A DNA stretch of 64,000 nucleotides from JAHEFT01 sp963766195 (GTDB lineage Bacteria; Pseudomonadota; Gammaproteobacteria; Xanthomonadales; SZUA-36), in contig CAVXYY010000005.1 of assembly GCA_963766195.1 (NCBI GenBank), positions 558,001-622,000 on the forward strand, read 5' to 3'. Position numbers and translations under genes: made by a program. Under the pieces are notes generated by a model. It made no database searches and was not told the DNA's origin. It saw nothing but the letters and a program-made list of their open reading frames with translations. This document shows positions 26,123 through 35,834 of this stretch, piece after piece. Each line of letters opens with the position of its first letter. Position 1 is the first letter of the stretch.

Positions 26123-26755
26123 TCACCTTCTGCCAGAATTGAGGTCTTTACCTATGCCAAACCGTTCTTTCAGATCTTCGATTTCGCACAACCTTTCCTG
26201 GTGCTGTTGCGCCCGAATCTCCTGGTTGCGTATGCGTTGGTGTTTCAGTTTGACGCTGATGAAATCGTTGATCCAGCCGCCAGGTATGAATGCCTTTGGC
26301 CCATCTGATGAAATGGAGTAAAGGCGCCCCGAGCTATGAACGTGCGTTTTCATGGGTATTTCGATGAGGCAGCGATCTGAATCATCGTACAAAAACAGGC
26401 TGAAGCGTTTCAGGTTCACGCGCCAACTCTGTTTTTCTTCGTCGTCAACGAATTTGTACCTGGCTCCTTTCAATTCGAATTCAAATTCGGTCACACTGTT
26501 TTTCTCGCTGGCACGCAGGATTTTCACGTCGTACCACGCACCGTCCTGAATGTAACGATCCAGTGAATGGGGACTGTTGTATTGCGAAAGGCTTTGGTAG
26601 AGACCCCAAATGTGATGGGAAATGTCAGTGTCCCTGGCGATTTGCTTTCGATCTTCGATGAGCTTCTGCAGCCTCTCCAATTCGGCTTCGCTCTGTTCCG
26701 CGGTCAGAACCCCGGGTTCGCTCTCGCCAAGGGGCTGTCCCGGATCATGTTGCAT
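26123..26755 (-). CDS. Hypothetical protein (210 aa)
   Basis: No family is recognised. The protein begins with a Glu/Gln-rich helix (EQSEAELERLQKLIEDRKQIA, likely coiled coil). The middle is beta-rich (EFEFELKGARYKFVDDEEKQSW, KRFSLFLYDDSD) and a charged C-terminal helix (LKHQRIRNQEIRAQQHQERL) follows. There is no signal peptide or membrane span. Its ATG lies within the last 11 nt of a small membrane-peptide gene on the same strand, so both are probably made together. A soluble partner of that membrane peptide is a reasonable but unproved idea. Confidence 0.6.
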   Translation of the reverse strand: MQHDPGQPLGESEPGVLTAEQSEAELERLQKLIEDRKQIARDTDISHHIWGLYQSLSQYNSPHSLDRYIQDGAWYDVKILRASEKNSVTEFEFELKGARYKFVDDEEKQSWRVNLKRFSLFLYDDSDRCLIEIPMKTHVHSSGRLYSISSDGPKAFIPGGWINDFISVKLKHQRIRNQEIRAQQHQERLCEIEDLKERFGIGKDLNSGRR

Positions 26756-26891
26756 TGCGCTGCCCGGCTTCGGGACTGATGTTTAACCAGTCCAAAATCT
26801 GACGCTTGATCCGATGTCGGTTTTTGTTCCCGTGCATGATTGCAACCACGATTACCACCGCCATAATTACAGTTAGTAGTCCACTTGTCAC
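26745..26891 (-). CDS. Small membrane peptide (48 aa)
   Basis: This short ORF starts at a GTG (26891) or an ATG 27 nt later. It encodes a hydrophobic span (GLLTVIMAVVIVVAIMHG), then a basic segment (NKNRHRIKRQ) and a short amphipathic tail (ILDWLNISPEAG). Its stop overlaps the start of the next gene by 11 nt, a coupled arrangement that supports real translation. No family is recognised. The membrane-plus-basic-tail design suggests an anchor or adaptor for the downstream 210-aa protein; this is inference. Confidence 0.45.
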   Translation of the reverse strand: MTSGLLTVIMAVVIVVAIMHGNKNRHRIKRQILDWLNISPEAGQRNAT

Positions 26892-27003
26892 CTTAGGAAT
26901 TGCTGGTGACAGGCCTTTCCCGCTTATCCGGGCTTAAACAAGACTATTACAATCCAGTCATCAGACCCGGCGCCTGATGTGTATCAGATGATTGCAATCT
27001 TCC

Positions 27004-27495
27004 TTATTTGGCCTCAACAACTTTGGACAATCGCTCAAGACCCTCACGGACTTCCGGCGGGGCCTGGACCAGCTCAATCAGCACACCCTCGCCGCTGATG
27101 GGCGACGTTTCGTCTGCTTTGGGATGGATAAAACAGATGTCGAATCCGGATGCTCCCTTGCGGATGCCGCCGGGTGCGAAACGCACACCCCGGTCCTTTA
27201 ACCACGCCACTGCTGCCGGCAGATCGTCGATCCACAGACCCACGTGGTTGAGTGGCGGGGTCTGCACCCTCGGTTTGCTGTCGGGATCGATCGGCTGCAT
27301 CAGGTCGACTTCCACTTTGAAGGGCCCGGTGCCGATCTGGGCGATGTCTTCGTCGACATTTTCTGACTCGCTGCGGTAATTTCCACTCAGTTTCAGGCCG
27401 AGGGTCTCCACCCATAATGTGCGCAACAGGCTCTTGTCCAGACCACTCACCGCTATCTGCTGAATACCGAGTACTTTGAAAGGCCGCTCGCTCAT
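27004..27495 (-). CDS. VOC-family protein, probable methylmalonyl-CoA epimerase
   Basis: The 163-aa protein has the paired glyoxalase/VOC halves: IQQIAVSGLDKSLLRTLWVETLGLKL and LNHVGLWIDDLPAAVAWLKDRGVRF. Candidate metal ligands are His in PLNHVGLW and Glu in GEGVLIELVQAP, with Gln/Glu in the first half. Epimerase converts (2S)- to (2R)-methylmalonyl-CoA between propionyl-CoA carboxylase and mutase. The neighbouring genes are carboxylase, mutase and MeaB, so this role is well supported by context. The ATG has GGAGG 6 nt upstream. It lies about 20 nt after meaB. Confidence 0.75.
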   Translation of the reverse strand: MSERPFKVLGIQQIAVSGLDKSLLRTLWVETLGLKLSGNYRSESENVDEDIAQIGTGPFKVEVDLMQPIDPDSKPRVQTPPLNHVGLWIDDLPAAVAWLKDRGVRFAPGGIRKGASGFDICFIHPKADETSPISGEGVLIELVQAPPEVREGLERLSKVVEAK

Positions 27496-27516
27496 AGGTG
27501 CCTCCAGGATTGACGG

Positions 27517-28540
27517 TCAGCCCTGCTGACGGTGATGTTTGAGAAAGATATCCAACAGCTGCCTGGCAGCGATGACCGGCGGAATCCGGCCCTCACTGGC
27601 AGCAGCCTCCAGCGCCGGGAGCTGCTCGCGCACTTCCGGATCACGCTGTAACTCTGCAAACAGACTGTCCTTCACCTCCGACCACATCCAGGCCCGGGCT
27701 TGCATGGCGCGGCGCGTGGTGAGCAGGTCACTGGCTTCGAGGACTTCGTGGTGGCGCAGTACGCTCTCCCAGGCATCGGCGATACCCACGCTGTCCCGCG
27801 CAGAACAGGTCCTGACCTCGACCTTCCAGTCCGCCGAACGGGGGTGAAGCAGCCGCAGCGCATTGCGATAATCCGAGGCAGACCGCGCGGCGAGCGCTTG
27901 CAGCTCGTCGTCGGCCTTGTTGATGAGGATCAGGTCTGCCAATTCCATGATGCCGCGTTTTATCCCCTGGAGTTCGTCACCCCCACCGGGCAAAAGCAGC
28001 AACACGAACATATCGGTCATGTCCGCCACTTTGGTCTCGGATTGTCCGACCCCGACTGTCTCGACGATGATAACGTCGAAGCCGGCCGCCTCACACAGGA
28101 CCAGGGCCTCGCGGCTGCGCCGGGTGACACCCCCCAGGAAATTGCCGGTAGGGCGAAGGCCTGATATACGCTTCGGGGCGACGGGAAAGTAACTCCATAC
28201 GGGTCTTGTCGCCCATAATGGAGCCACCGCTGATCGCCGAGGACGGATCCACGGAGAGCACCGCCACCCGGTGACCGGCGTCGATGACGTAATTGCCCAG
28301 CGCCTCGATAAAGGTCGATTTGCCGACACCCGGAACGCCCGAGATCCCCAACCGGATTGAATTACCCGCGTGTGGCATCATTCTCTGTAGCAGGGCGTTG
28401 GCGGCTGCCCGGTGATCGGGGCGAGTGGACTCGATCAGCGTGATGGCTCGCGCCAGCGCACGTCGATTCCCTTCGAGCACACCATCGGCCAGTGCATCGG
28501 CTTCCTGTGCAGGTTCCTGTTCAGTACTTTGCGCCGGCAC
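27517..28540 (-). pseudogene. meaB: MeaB/ArgK-family GTPase, single-base frameshift
   Basis: MeaB protects and reloads methylmalonyl-CoA mutase with its B12 cofactor using GTP. Here the N-terminal part (from GTG 28540) has the P-loop GVPGVGKSTFIEALG and ends ...PEAYIRPSPY; the C-terminal part in the next frame resumes ...TGNFLGGVTRRSREAL and continues with DVIIVETVGVGQSE and ILINKADDE. The family consensus reads through as RPSPTGNFLGG, so one extra base near 28150 (in GCCCTACC) breaks the frame. This is either a natural null or an assembly error. The gene starts 5 nt after pccA's stop, between the carboxylase and epimerase genes. Confidence 0.85.
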
Positions 28541-28545
28541 CGCCT

Positions 28546-30531
28546 CTACTCCAACTCCATGATCTTGTCATCCACGGCCAGGCTGGCTCCGGGCTCAAAG
28601 TTGATTTTTGCCACTACCCCGTCGCGTTGGGCATACAGGGTGTTTTCCATTTTCATCGCTTCGAGCACCGCCAATTCTTCGCCTGCATTGACGGTGTCAC
28701 CTTCCTTGACGGCCAGCGATACCAACAGGCCCGGCATGGGCGAAAGCAAATACCTGGACATGTCCGGTTTTACTTTCACCGGCATGTATTTCAGGAGTTG
28801 CGCCACCCGGGGAGTGACAATGCTCACATCAGCCTGGGATCCGCCGTGGAACAGTCGATAGGTCTGCTTATCGCGTTCCACCTGGACGAATATCTCTTCG
28901 CCATTGATGGTGCCACTGAACAGGTGCTGGCCAAACTCCCAATTACTGCGTACCGCATAGGTTTTGCCTTTGTACTCCACATCAAAGCCACCCTGTGCAG
29001 CGACAACGGTGACCGGATGGTGCTCATTGTTCATCACCACCACCCAATCGGTGGGCACGCGGCGCTCATGCCCCTGCAGCTGGCCGTCGATCTGGGCGGC
29101 GCGATCGCGATAGCCACGGAGCATGGAGGCTGCCACGGAAATGAAAATCGAGGGATTCTGGTGGGGTACGTCGGCGGGGTGGAAACCATCCGGATACTCT
29201 TCACCAATCATATGGGTGTTGATGTTTCCTGCAACGAAACGGGGATGCGCCAACAGCGCCGACAGGAAGCTGAGGTTGCAGGTTACGCCGCGTATCAGGA
29301 AGCGATCCAAGGCCGATCGCATATGGGCAGTGGCCTCCTCGCGATTGGCGCCCCAGGTGACGAGCTTGGCGATCATCGGGTCGTAGTACATGGACACTTC
29401 GCCGCCTTCAAAAACACCCGTGTCCACGCGCACATGGTCATCCTCCGCGGGCGGGCGGTAGTACACCAGGCGCCCGGTGGAGGGCAGGAAGTTGCGGAAC
29501 GGGTCCTCGGCGTAGACACGGGATTCAATGGCCCAGCCATTGATGCCCACATCTGCCTGGGTGACGGGCAACTCTTCGCCGGCGGCCACGCGGATCATCA
29601 TTTCCACCAGGTCGAACCCGGTGATCAGCTCGGTGACCGGGTGTTCGACCTGCAGGCGGGTATTCATCTCCAGGAAGTAGAAGTTGCGCTGGGCATCGAC
29701 GATGAACTCCACGGTGCCGGCGGACTGGTAATCCACTGCCCGGGCCAGGGCCACGGCCTGCTCACCCATCTCCCTGCGAGTGGCCTCATTGAGAAACGGT
29801 GAGGGTGCCTCTTCAATCACTTTTTGGTGGCGACGCTGCAGGGAACATTCACGTTCATTCAGCCAGACCACGTTGCCATGGCTGTCGGCCATGATCTGGA
29901 CTTCAATGTGGCGTGGCTCCTCGATGAATTTTTCCGCGAACATGCGGTCATCACCGAAGCTGGAGCGCGCTTCATTGGAGGCCCGTTCGAAGCCGTCTCT
30001 GCACTCGTCATCGTTGCGTGCGATGCGCATGCCCTTGCCGCCACCGCCGGCGGTTGCCTTGAGCATCACCGGGTAGCCCAGCTTGTTGGCGATTTCCACT
30101 GCATGTTCGCTATCCCGCAGCACATCACTAAAGCCGGGGATGGTGTTTACCCCGGCCTCAGCGGCCAATATCTTGGAAGTGATCTTGTCCCCCATGGCCT
30201 TGATGGCGTGTCTTTTCGGGCCGATGAAGGCGATATCTGCTGCTTCCAGCATCTCGCAAAATTCAGAGTTCTCGGAAAGAAACCCATAGCCCGGATGTAC
30301 CGCCTGGGCTCCGGTGTCCAGGCAGGCCTGGAGGATTCTTTCCTTCAACAGGTAGCTTTGTACCGCAGGTGGCGGGCCGATGTGGACGGCCTCATCGGCC
30401 ATTTGCACATGCAGGGCACGGCGATCAGCATCGGAATAGACTGCAACCGTCTTAATCCCCATCTTGCGCGCCGACTTGATGACGCGGCAGGCAATCTCAC
30501 CTCGGTTTGCGATCAGGATTTTGTCAAACAC
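28546..30531 (-). CDS. pccA: Propionyl-CoA (acyl-CoA) carboxylase biotin-carboxylase/BCCP subunit alpha
   Basis: The 661-aa protein has a biotin carboxylase domain (FDKILIANRGEIACRV, the glycine-rich ATP site KATAGGGGKGMRIA, and FLEMNTRLQVEHPVTE) and a C-terminal biotinyl domain with the target lysine in VLEAMKMENTL at about residue 628. It carboxylates biotin with bicarbonate and ATP. With the beta subunit upstream on the same strand it would convert propionyl-CoA to methylmalonyl-CoA. Context with mutase, MeaB and epimerase makes propionyl-CoA the likely substrate over other acyl-CoAs. Confidence 0.9.
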   Translation of the reverse strand: MFDKILIANRGEIACRVIKSARKMGIKTVAVYSDADRRALHVQMADEAVHIGPPPAVQSYLLKERILQACLDTGAQAVHPGYGFLSENSEFCEMLEAADIAFIGPKRHAIKAMGDKITSKILAAEAGVNTIPGFSDVLRDSEHAVEIANKLGYPVMLKATAGGGGKGMRIARNDDECRDGFERASNEARSSFGDDRMFAEKFIEEPRHIEVQIMADSHGNVVWLNERECSLQRRHQKVIEEAPSPFLNEATRREMGEQAVALARAVDYQSAGTVEFIVDAQRNFYFLEMNTRLQVEHPVTELITGFDLVEMMIRVAAGEELPVTQADVGINGWAIESRVYAEDPFRNFLPSTGRLVYYRPPAEDDHVRVDTGVFEGGEVSMYYDPMIAKLVTWGANREEATAHMRSALDRFLIRGVTCNLSFLSALLAHPRFVAGNINTHMIGEEYPDGFHPADVPHQNPSIFISVAASMLRGYRDRAAQIDGQLQGHERRVPTDWVVVMNNEHHPVTVVAAQGGFDVEYKGKTYAVRSNWEFGQHLFSGTINGEEIFVQVERDKQTYRLFHGGSQADVSIVTPRVAQLLKYMPVKVKPDMSRYLLSPMPGLLVSLAVKEGDTVNAGEELAVLEAMKMENTLYAQRDGVVAKINFEPGASLAVDDKIMELE

Positions 30532-30542
30532 ATGGAAATCCT

Positions 30543-32081
30543 CTACAGGGGAATGTTGTCATGCTTGCGCCACGGGTTATCGAGCTGTTTGTTCCGTAAC
30601 ATGGCAAGTGAGCGGCAGATGCGCTTGCGGGTGGCATGGGGCGCAATGACATCATCGACATATCCGCGGCTGCCGGCGATAAATGGGTTGGCGAATTTAC
30701 GCCGGTATTCCTCGGTGCGCTGCGCAATTTTCTCCGCGTCACCGATATCGCTGCGAAAGATGATTTCCACCGCGCCCTTGGGCCCCATCACCGCGATTTC
30801 CGCGGTGGGCCAGGCCAGGTTGACGTCACCCCGCAAATGTTTCGAGCTCATCACGTCATAGGCGCCGCCGTAGGCCTTGCGGGTGATGACGGTGATCTTG
30901 GGAACCGTGGCTTCGGCATAGGCAAATAACAGCTTGGCGCCGTGGTTGATGATGCCGCCATACTCCTGCGCCGTACCCGGCATGAAGCCCGGTACATCGA
31001 CGAAAGTGACAATGGGAATGTTGAACGCGTCACAAAAACGTACGAAACGCGCCGCCTTGGTTGATGACTTGATGTCCAGGCATCCCGCCAGCACTTTGGG
31101 CTGATTGGCCACGATGCCCACCGTGTATCCGTCCATGCGGGCGAACCCGATCACGATATTCTGCGCGAACTCGGGTTGCAGCTCCCAGAACTCGTTGTCA
31201 TCCACCACTTTGTGGACCAGCTCTTTCATATCGTACGGCAGGTTGGGGTTGTCCGGGATCAGGGTGTCGAGTGACATCTCCATGCGATCGGCACGGTCGG
31301 GCGTGGGCCTGAACGGGGCCTTTTCCCGATTGTTGGGCGGCAAATAATTGACGAATCGCCGCACCATCAACAAGGTTTCCACATCGTTCTCGTAAGAACG
31401 ATCGCAGACGCCGGAGACGGTGGAATGGGTCATGGCGCCACCGAGCTCCTCCGCTGTCACCTCTTCGTGGGTCACGGTTTTAACCACATCAGGCCCGGTA
31501 ACGAACATGTAGGAGGTGTCCTTCACCATGAAGATAAAGTCGGTCATGGCCGGAGAATAGACCGCGCCACCGGCGCAGGGACCCATGATGACGGAAATCT
31601 GCGGCACCACGCCGGAGGCCAGTACATTGCGCTGGAATACGTCGGCATAGCCGCCCAGGGAGGCCACACCCTCCTGGATACGGGCGCCGCCCGAATCGTT
31701 GAGGCCGATCACGGGCGCGCCTACTTTCATGGCCTGGTCCATCACCTTGCAGATTTTTTCGGCATGCGCCTCGGACAGTGAGCCGCCAAAAACGGTGAAA
31801 TCCTGGCTGAAGACAAACATCACCCGGCCATTGATGGTGCCGCAGCCGGTGACCACGCCATCACCAGGAATTTTCTGGTCGGCCATACCGAAATCGGTAC
31901 AGCGGTGCTCGACAAAGGTATCCCACTCCTCGAAACTGCCTTCATCCAGGAGTAATTCGATCCGTTCGCGGGCGGTGAGTTTGCCGCGGCTGTGCTGGAT
32001 ATCGATCCGGCGCTGGCCACCCCCGAGGGCGGCAGCCTTACGTTTCTCTTCAAATTGCTCGACGATGTTTTGCATAGCCAT
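30543..32081 (-). CDS. pccB: Propionyl-CoA carboxylase carboxyltransferase subunit beta
   Basis: The 512-aa carboxyltransferase has both crotonase-like halves: LNDSGGARIQEGVASLGGY with MGPCAGGAVYSPAMTDF, and DVPGFMPGTAQEYGGIINHGAKLL. It moves the carboxyl from biotin to propionyl-CoA. The ATG at 32081 (MAMQNIVEQFEEKR) is preceded by GGGA; a longer frame to 32114 is less family-like. It lies 11 nt before pccA and 73 nt after the mutase gene on the same strand. Confidence 0.9.
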   Translation of the reverse strand: MAMQNIVEQFEEKRKAAALGGGQRRIDIQHSRGKLTARERIELLLDEGSFEEWDTFVEHRCTDFGMADQKIPGDGVVTGCGTINGRVMFVFSQDFTVFGGSLSEAHAEKICKVMDQAMKVGAPVIGLNDSGGARIQEGVASLGGYADVFQRNVLASGVVPQISVIMGPCAGGAVYSPAMTDFIFMVKDTSYMFVTGPDVVKTVTHEEVTAEELGGAMTHSTVSGVCDRSYENDVETLLMVRRFVNYLPPNNREKAPFRPTPDRADRMEMSLDTLIPDNPNLPYDMKELVHKVVDDNEFWELQPEFAQNIVIGFARMDGYTVGIVANQPKVLAGCLDIKSSTKAARFVRFCDAFNIPIVTFVDVPGFMPGTAQEYGGIINHGAKLLFAYAEATVPKITVITRKAYGGAYDVMSSKHLRGDVNLAWPTAEIAVMGPKGAVEIIFRSDIGDAEKIAQRTEEYRRKFANPFIAGSRGYVDDVIAPHATRKRICRSLAMLRNKQLDNPWRKHDNIPL

Positions 32082-32154
32082 TATCCCGTGTCGTGCCGCA
32101 GGCCCCTGCGGCATTCGCCAAATTCACTTTCTTTACCCTGGTTCTCCTGGCGCC

Positions 32155-34309
32155 TTAACGGTTTTTCCGGCGTTCCCGGATCATCCCGAGAACCTCGTGA
32201 GCAGCCAGCAGAATATTGGTGCCCGGTCCGTATATGGCTGACACACCAAAACCCAGCATTTCATCATAATCCTGGGGCGGAATAACGCCGCCACAGATGA
32301 CGATGATGTCTTCGGCCCCCTCCTGTTTCAGACCTTCAATGACCTGTGGAACCAGTGTTTTGTGTCCTGCCGCCTGGGATGAGATGCCGATGATATGGAC
32401 ATCATTCTCGATCGCCTCCCGCACTGCCTCGTCCGGGGTTTGAAACAGGGGCCCGATATCAACATCGAAGCCGATATCGGCGAAAGCGGTGGCGATCACC
32501 CTGGCGCCGCGATCATGACCATCCTGACCGAGCTTGCAGACCAGCATGCGCGGCCGGCGTCCTTCGGATTCGGCGAACTTTTCAACTTCTTGCTGAATGG
32601 ACATAAAATCAGCGTCACCTTCATAGGCAGACCCGAACACACCTGAAATGGAATGGGTCGTGGCCCGGTAGCGTGTGTAAACTTTTTCCAGCGCATCGGA
32701 AATCTCTCCGACCGTCGCTCGCGCGCGTGCCGCATCTACTGCCAGCGCGAGCAAATTTCCCGTCTCATTTTCCGCTGCCCTGGTCAATGCATCCAGGGCT
32801 TCCCTGCAGACTGCATCGTCCCGGCTGTCACGTACTGCCTTGAGACGCCGAATCTGGGAATCACGAACGGCTGTGTTGTCGATATCAAGAATATCGACGG
32901 GCGGTTCTTCTGCCAAATCGATATTTATTGACCCCGACGACGATCTGTTCACCCCGGTCGATCCGCGCCTGGTGCAGCGCAGAGGCTTCCTCGATACGCA
33001 TCTTGGGCATGCCGGATTTGACAGCACTTGTCATGCCGCCCATCTCCTCGACCTCGTCGATAAGCTTGCGTGCAGCGATGACCATCTCATGGGTCAGGCT
33101 TTCCACGTAATAGGAACCTGCCAGCGGATCCACGACCCGGGTAATGCCGGTCTCCTCCTGCAACACCAGTTGCGTATTACGCGCGATGTGCGCTGAAAAC
33201 TCGGTGGGCAAAGCGAGCGCCTCGTCAAAGGAATTGGTATGCAGCGACTGGGTGCCCCCGAGGACGGCCGCCATGGCTTCTATGGTGGTGCGGATGATGT
33301 TGTTGTGCGGGTCCTTGGCGGTGAGGCTGACACCGGACGTCTGGCAGTGGGTACGCAACATCAGCGAACGGACATCTTTCGGCGCAAATTTTTCCTCCAT
33401 GAGCGTGGACCAGAGCAGGCGTGCGGCACGCAGCTTGGCCACTTCCATGAAGAAATTCATGCCGATGGCAAAAAAGAACGACAGGCGCGGAGCAAATGAA
33501 TCCACATCGAGACCGCTGGCGATCGCGGCGCGTACATACTCGATGCCATCGGCGATGGTGAAAGCCAATTCCTGAACAGCCGTGGCGCCGGCTTCCTGCA
33601 TGTGGTAACCGGATATGGAAACGGAATTGAACCGGGGCATGTTGGCGGACGTGTAGGCGATGATATCTGACACGATCCGCATGGAAGGTCCGGGCGGATA
33701 GATATACGTATTACGAACCATGAACTCTTTCAGGATATCGTTCTGCAGGGTCCCGGCCAGTTTCTCCGGCGGCACGCCCTGCTCTTCTGCAGCAATGATG
33801 TACATTGCCATGACCGGTAATACCGCGCCGTTCATGGTCATGGATACCGACATCTTTTCGAGCGGGATACCATCGAACAGGATTTTCATGTCTTCGACGC
33901 TGTCAATGGCCACGCCCGCCTTGCCTACATCACCGACCACGCGCGGATGGTCGGAGTCGTAACCGCGATGGGTGGGCAGGTCAAATGCCACGGAGAGGCC
34001 GGTCTGACCCGCCTCCAGGTTCTTGCGGTAGAAAGCGTTGGATTCTTCAGCGGTGGAAAAGCCCGCATACTGGCGTACGGTCCACGGGCGGCCCGCATAC
34101 ATGGTCGCCTTGGGTCCACGGACAAAGGGCGCAATGCCGGGCAGCGAATCCAGGTGGTCCAGGTTGTTGAGATCTTCAGCGGTGTACAAAGGTTTGACCG
34201 GGATACCTTCGGGCGTCTCCCAGATCAATTCTTCCAGCGGTCGGTCCTTACACTCTTTGCGAGCGAGTGTTTGCCAGTCATCGAGTGTTTTCTTCGGAAA
34301 CTCGGTCAT
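32155..34309 (-). pseudogene. scpA: Methylmalonyl-CoA mutase, single-base frameshift
   Basis: The catalytic domain (from ATG 34309; GPKATMYAGRPWTVRQYAGF, GYHMQEAGATAVQELAFT) ends prematurely after GVNKYRFGRRTARRYS. The next frame resumes LAEEPPVDILDIDN and continues with the B12-binding DxHxxG motif KLGQDGHDRGARV, ending at 32155. An extra T (an A in the run 32915-32917 on the plus strand) explains the break. The intact protein would be about 717 aa, the normal length. It interconverts (R)-methylmalonyl-CoA and succinyl-CoA. MeaB in the same operon is also frameshifted, so either this route is decaying or both are sequence errors. Confidence 0.88.
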
Positions 34310-34342
34310 CGCTTTTTTTACCCTGCGTTAACGCTTATTTAT

Positions 34343-34657
34343 TCATTCTCCAGCGGAGCGGGTAATCACTTCCGTTTGATCGGTCAGGCTCCACGCCGTT
34401 GCCGGTGCGCGAAACAATTTTTTGGTATCACTCCAAACCGCTTTGAAAAGATCGGAATTCCGATAAGCTTCCAAATCCTCTTCCCGGTTCCAATGAGAAT
34501 ATGTGAAGAACATACAGGAATCTGCTTCAGCTTGTAACAATCGGAGATGCGCACAGCCCGGGAACGACCTTATCTTATCCCTGCTGGCGGCAAATATGTT
34601 CAGGAAATCAGGAATTCGTCCTTCTACAAATTCCATTTTGACAATTCGTATGATCAT
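34343..34657 (-). CDS. Antibiotic biosynthesis monooxygenase (ABM) domain protein
   Basis: This 104-aa protein has the dimeric alpha-beta barrel pattern of ABM/YgiN-type proteins: MIIRIVKMEFVEGRIPDFLNIF, FPGCAHLRLL, FFTYSHWNREEDLEAYRNSD, FKAVWSDTKKLF. Family members are small quinol or polyketide monooxygenases, or heme-related dimers; the real substrate is unknown. It lies about 33 nt upstream of the mutase gene and about 50 nt after the malonyltransferase-like gene on the same strand. Confidence 0.75.
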   Translation of the reverse strand: MIIRIVKMEFVEGRIPDFLNIFAASRDKIRSFPGCAHLRLLQAEADSCMFFTYSHWNREEDLEAYRNSDLFKAVWSDTKKLFRAPATAWSLTDQTEVITRSAGE

Positions 34658-34707
34658 CAAGGTCTTTCGTCCGAATGCCTTAACAGAGCAGAGACGCTTC
34701 CAAACCC

Positions 34708-35697
34708 TTATTGGATACCACGTATAAAATCGCTCGTCGTTCTGAGGGATTGGCTATTAATGGCTGCCAGGTAAATGGCTTCGTGCCTGGATGCATTCAG
34801 GGTTTTTTTGATCATGCTTTCCAGGTTTGGCCGCTTGCCGGCGGGTTCACTGGCGCCACCGATCCCGCCACCGAATTCAATGATCATTTTTATACCATCA
34901 CCAAATGCCGTTTGAAGATTCAAATGCCACAACACCGGATTGAATAGCTGAAAAAACAGACGCGACCTGATGTCTGCCGGATCGGGCTCGTGATAGCCGC
35001 CTGTATAGTTGGACAAGACCCGCACTTCAGAAAGATCAAACCCGGCCGTTTCCAGCACCGGCCGGTAATGTTGTGCGGCCTCAACCATGTAATAGGTGTG
35101 GAAGGCGCCTTCGGTCTTCAAACGCATGGAACGGCCGCGTTCAAATTGTTCCTGGACCGCCTTTTCCACCAGCGCCAGGTCTTCCGCGCGACCACCAACG
35201 ACGGTTTGTCCGGGCAGATTGCAACCGGCAATGGCGCAGTGATAACGCTCGGCAATGGGTCGAATGGTATCGACATCCAGCGGGAAAGCGGTCATCTCGC
35301 CTTCGCCATAGGTGCCCATAAACTCGCCACGCTTCTGGATCAGTTTCAGCGCGCTTTCGAAACTGAGAGCCTTGCTGGCAACCAGTGCCGAGTACTCGCC
35401 AAGGCTGTGTCCTGCGGCCATCGCCGGCTGCAGGCGATCGTCGGTCAAATCCCTGAAAACCTCCAGGCAGGCGATGGAATGGGTCAGCAGGGCCGGCTGT
35501 GTAAACCGGGTCAGATTGAGCTGCTCTTGCGGATCATGAAAAGAAAGCTCGGCAATATCATAACCAAGCACGTCGCCAGCCTGGTCGTAAACTTTTTTGG
35601 CGGTGGCATATTCGTTGCAGAGGTCGCTACCCATACCCGGGTACTGTGACCCCTGTCCAGGGAAAACATACAGGATGTGTTGTTCGTTAGTGAGCAC
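34708..35697 (-). CDS. ACP S-malonyltransferase-like acyltransferase
   Basis: The 329-aa protein has the malonyl-transferase signature: the nucleophile elbow GHSLGEYSALV (Ser near residue 95), QGSQYPGMG at the N-terminus, QKRGEFM (substrate arginine) and GAFHTYYM (catalytic His). FabD usually lies in a fab cluster; none is here, so this is a stand-alone acyltransferase that may load malonyl or methylmalonyl units, consistent with the neighbouring methylmalonyl-CoA genes. Start GTG 35697 (VLTNEQHILYVFPGQ) has GGTGGA upstream; the longer frame to 35784 adds an unrelated stretch. Confidence 0.75.
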   Translation of the reverse strand: MLTNEQHILYVFPGQGSQYPGMGSDLCNEYATAKKVYDQAGDVLGYDIAELSFHDPQEQLNLTRFTQPALLTHSIACLEVFRDLTDDRLQPAMAAGHSLGEYSALVASKALSFESALKLIQKRGEFMGTYGEGEMTAFPLDVDTIRPIAERYHCAIAGCNLPGQTVVGGRAEDLALVEKAVQEQFERGRSMRLKTEGAFHTYYMVEAAQHYRPVLETAGFDLSEVRVLSNYTGGYHEPDPADIRSRLFFQLFNPVLWHLNLQTAFGDGIKMIIEFGGGIGGASEPAGKRPNLESMIKKTLNASRHEAIYLAAINSQSLRTTSDFIRGIQ

Positions 35698-35834
35698 AGC
35701 TTTTCCACCCGGAGTTATGCGGGTTCGTAGAATAGCCAGCAGCACCCGCAATAGCAAGAGTACAGGAGATATAGGCGCCACCAAGGTTCAATTCAGTGGT
35801 ACTCTGATTTGAGGTTCGATCAGGAGAATCCATC
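35698..35834. promoter_or_regulatory. Divergent promoter region of malonyltransferase and pyrimidine operon
   Basis: About 137 bases lie between the leftward malonyltransferase-like gene and the rightward dihydropyrimidinase, so it must contain both promoters. AGGAGA lies 8 nt before the dihydropyrimidinase ATG. No clear operator is seen. Confidence 0.4.

Noticed and set aside
25869..26126. 85-aa minus-strand open frame in the AT-rich intergenic region
   Set aside because: No ribosome site or family features; it overlaps the end of the upstream hypothetical gene.
28492..29802. Long plus-strand open frame (436 aa) opposite pccA
   Set aside because: Its frame mirrors the strongly conserved biotin carboxylase gene; the protein is His/Gly-rich nonsense without motifs.
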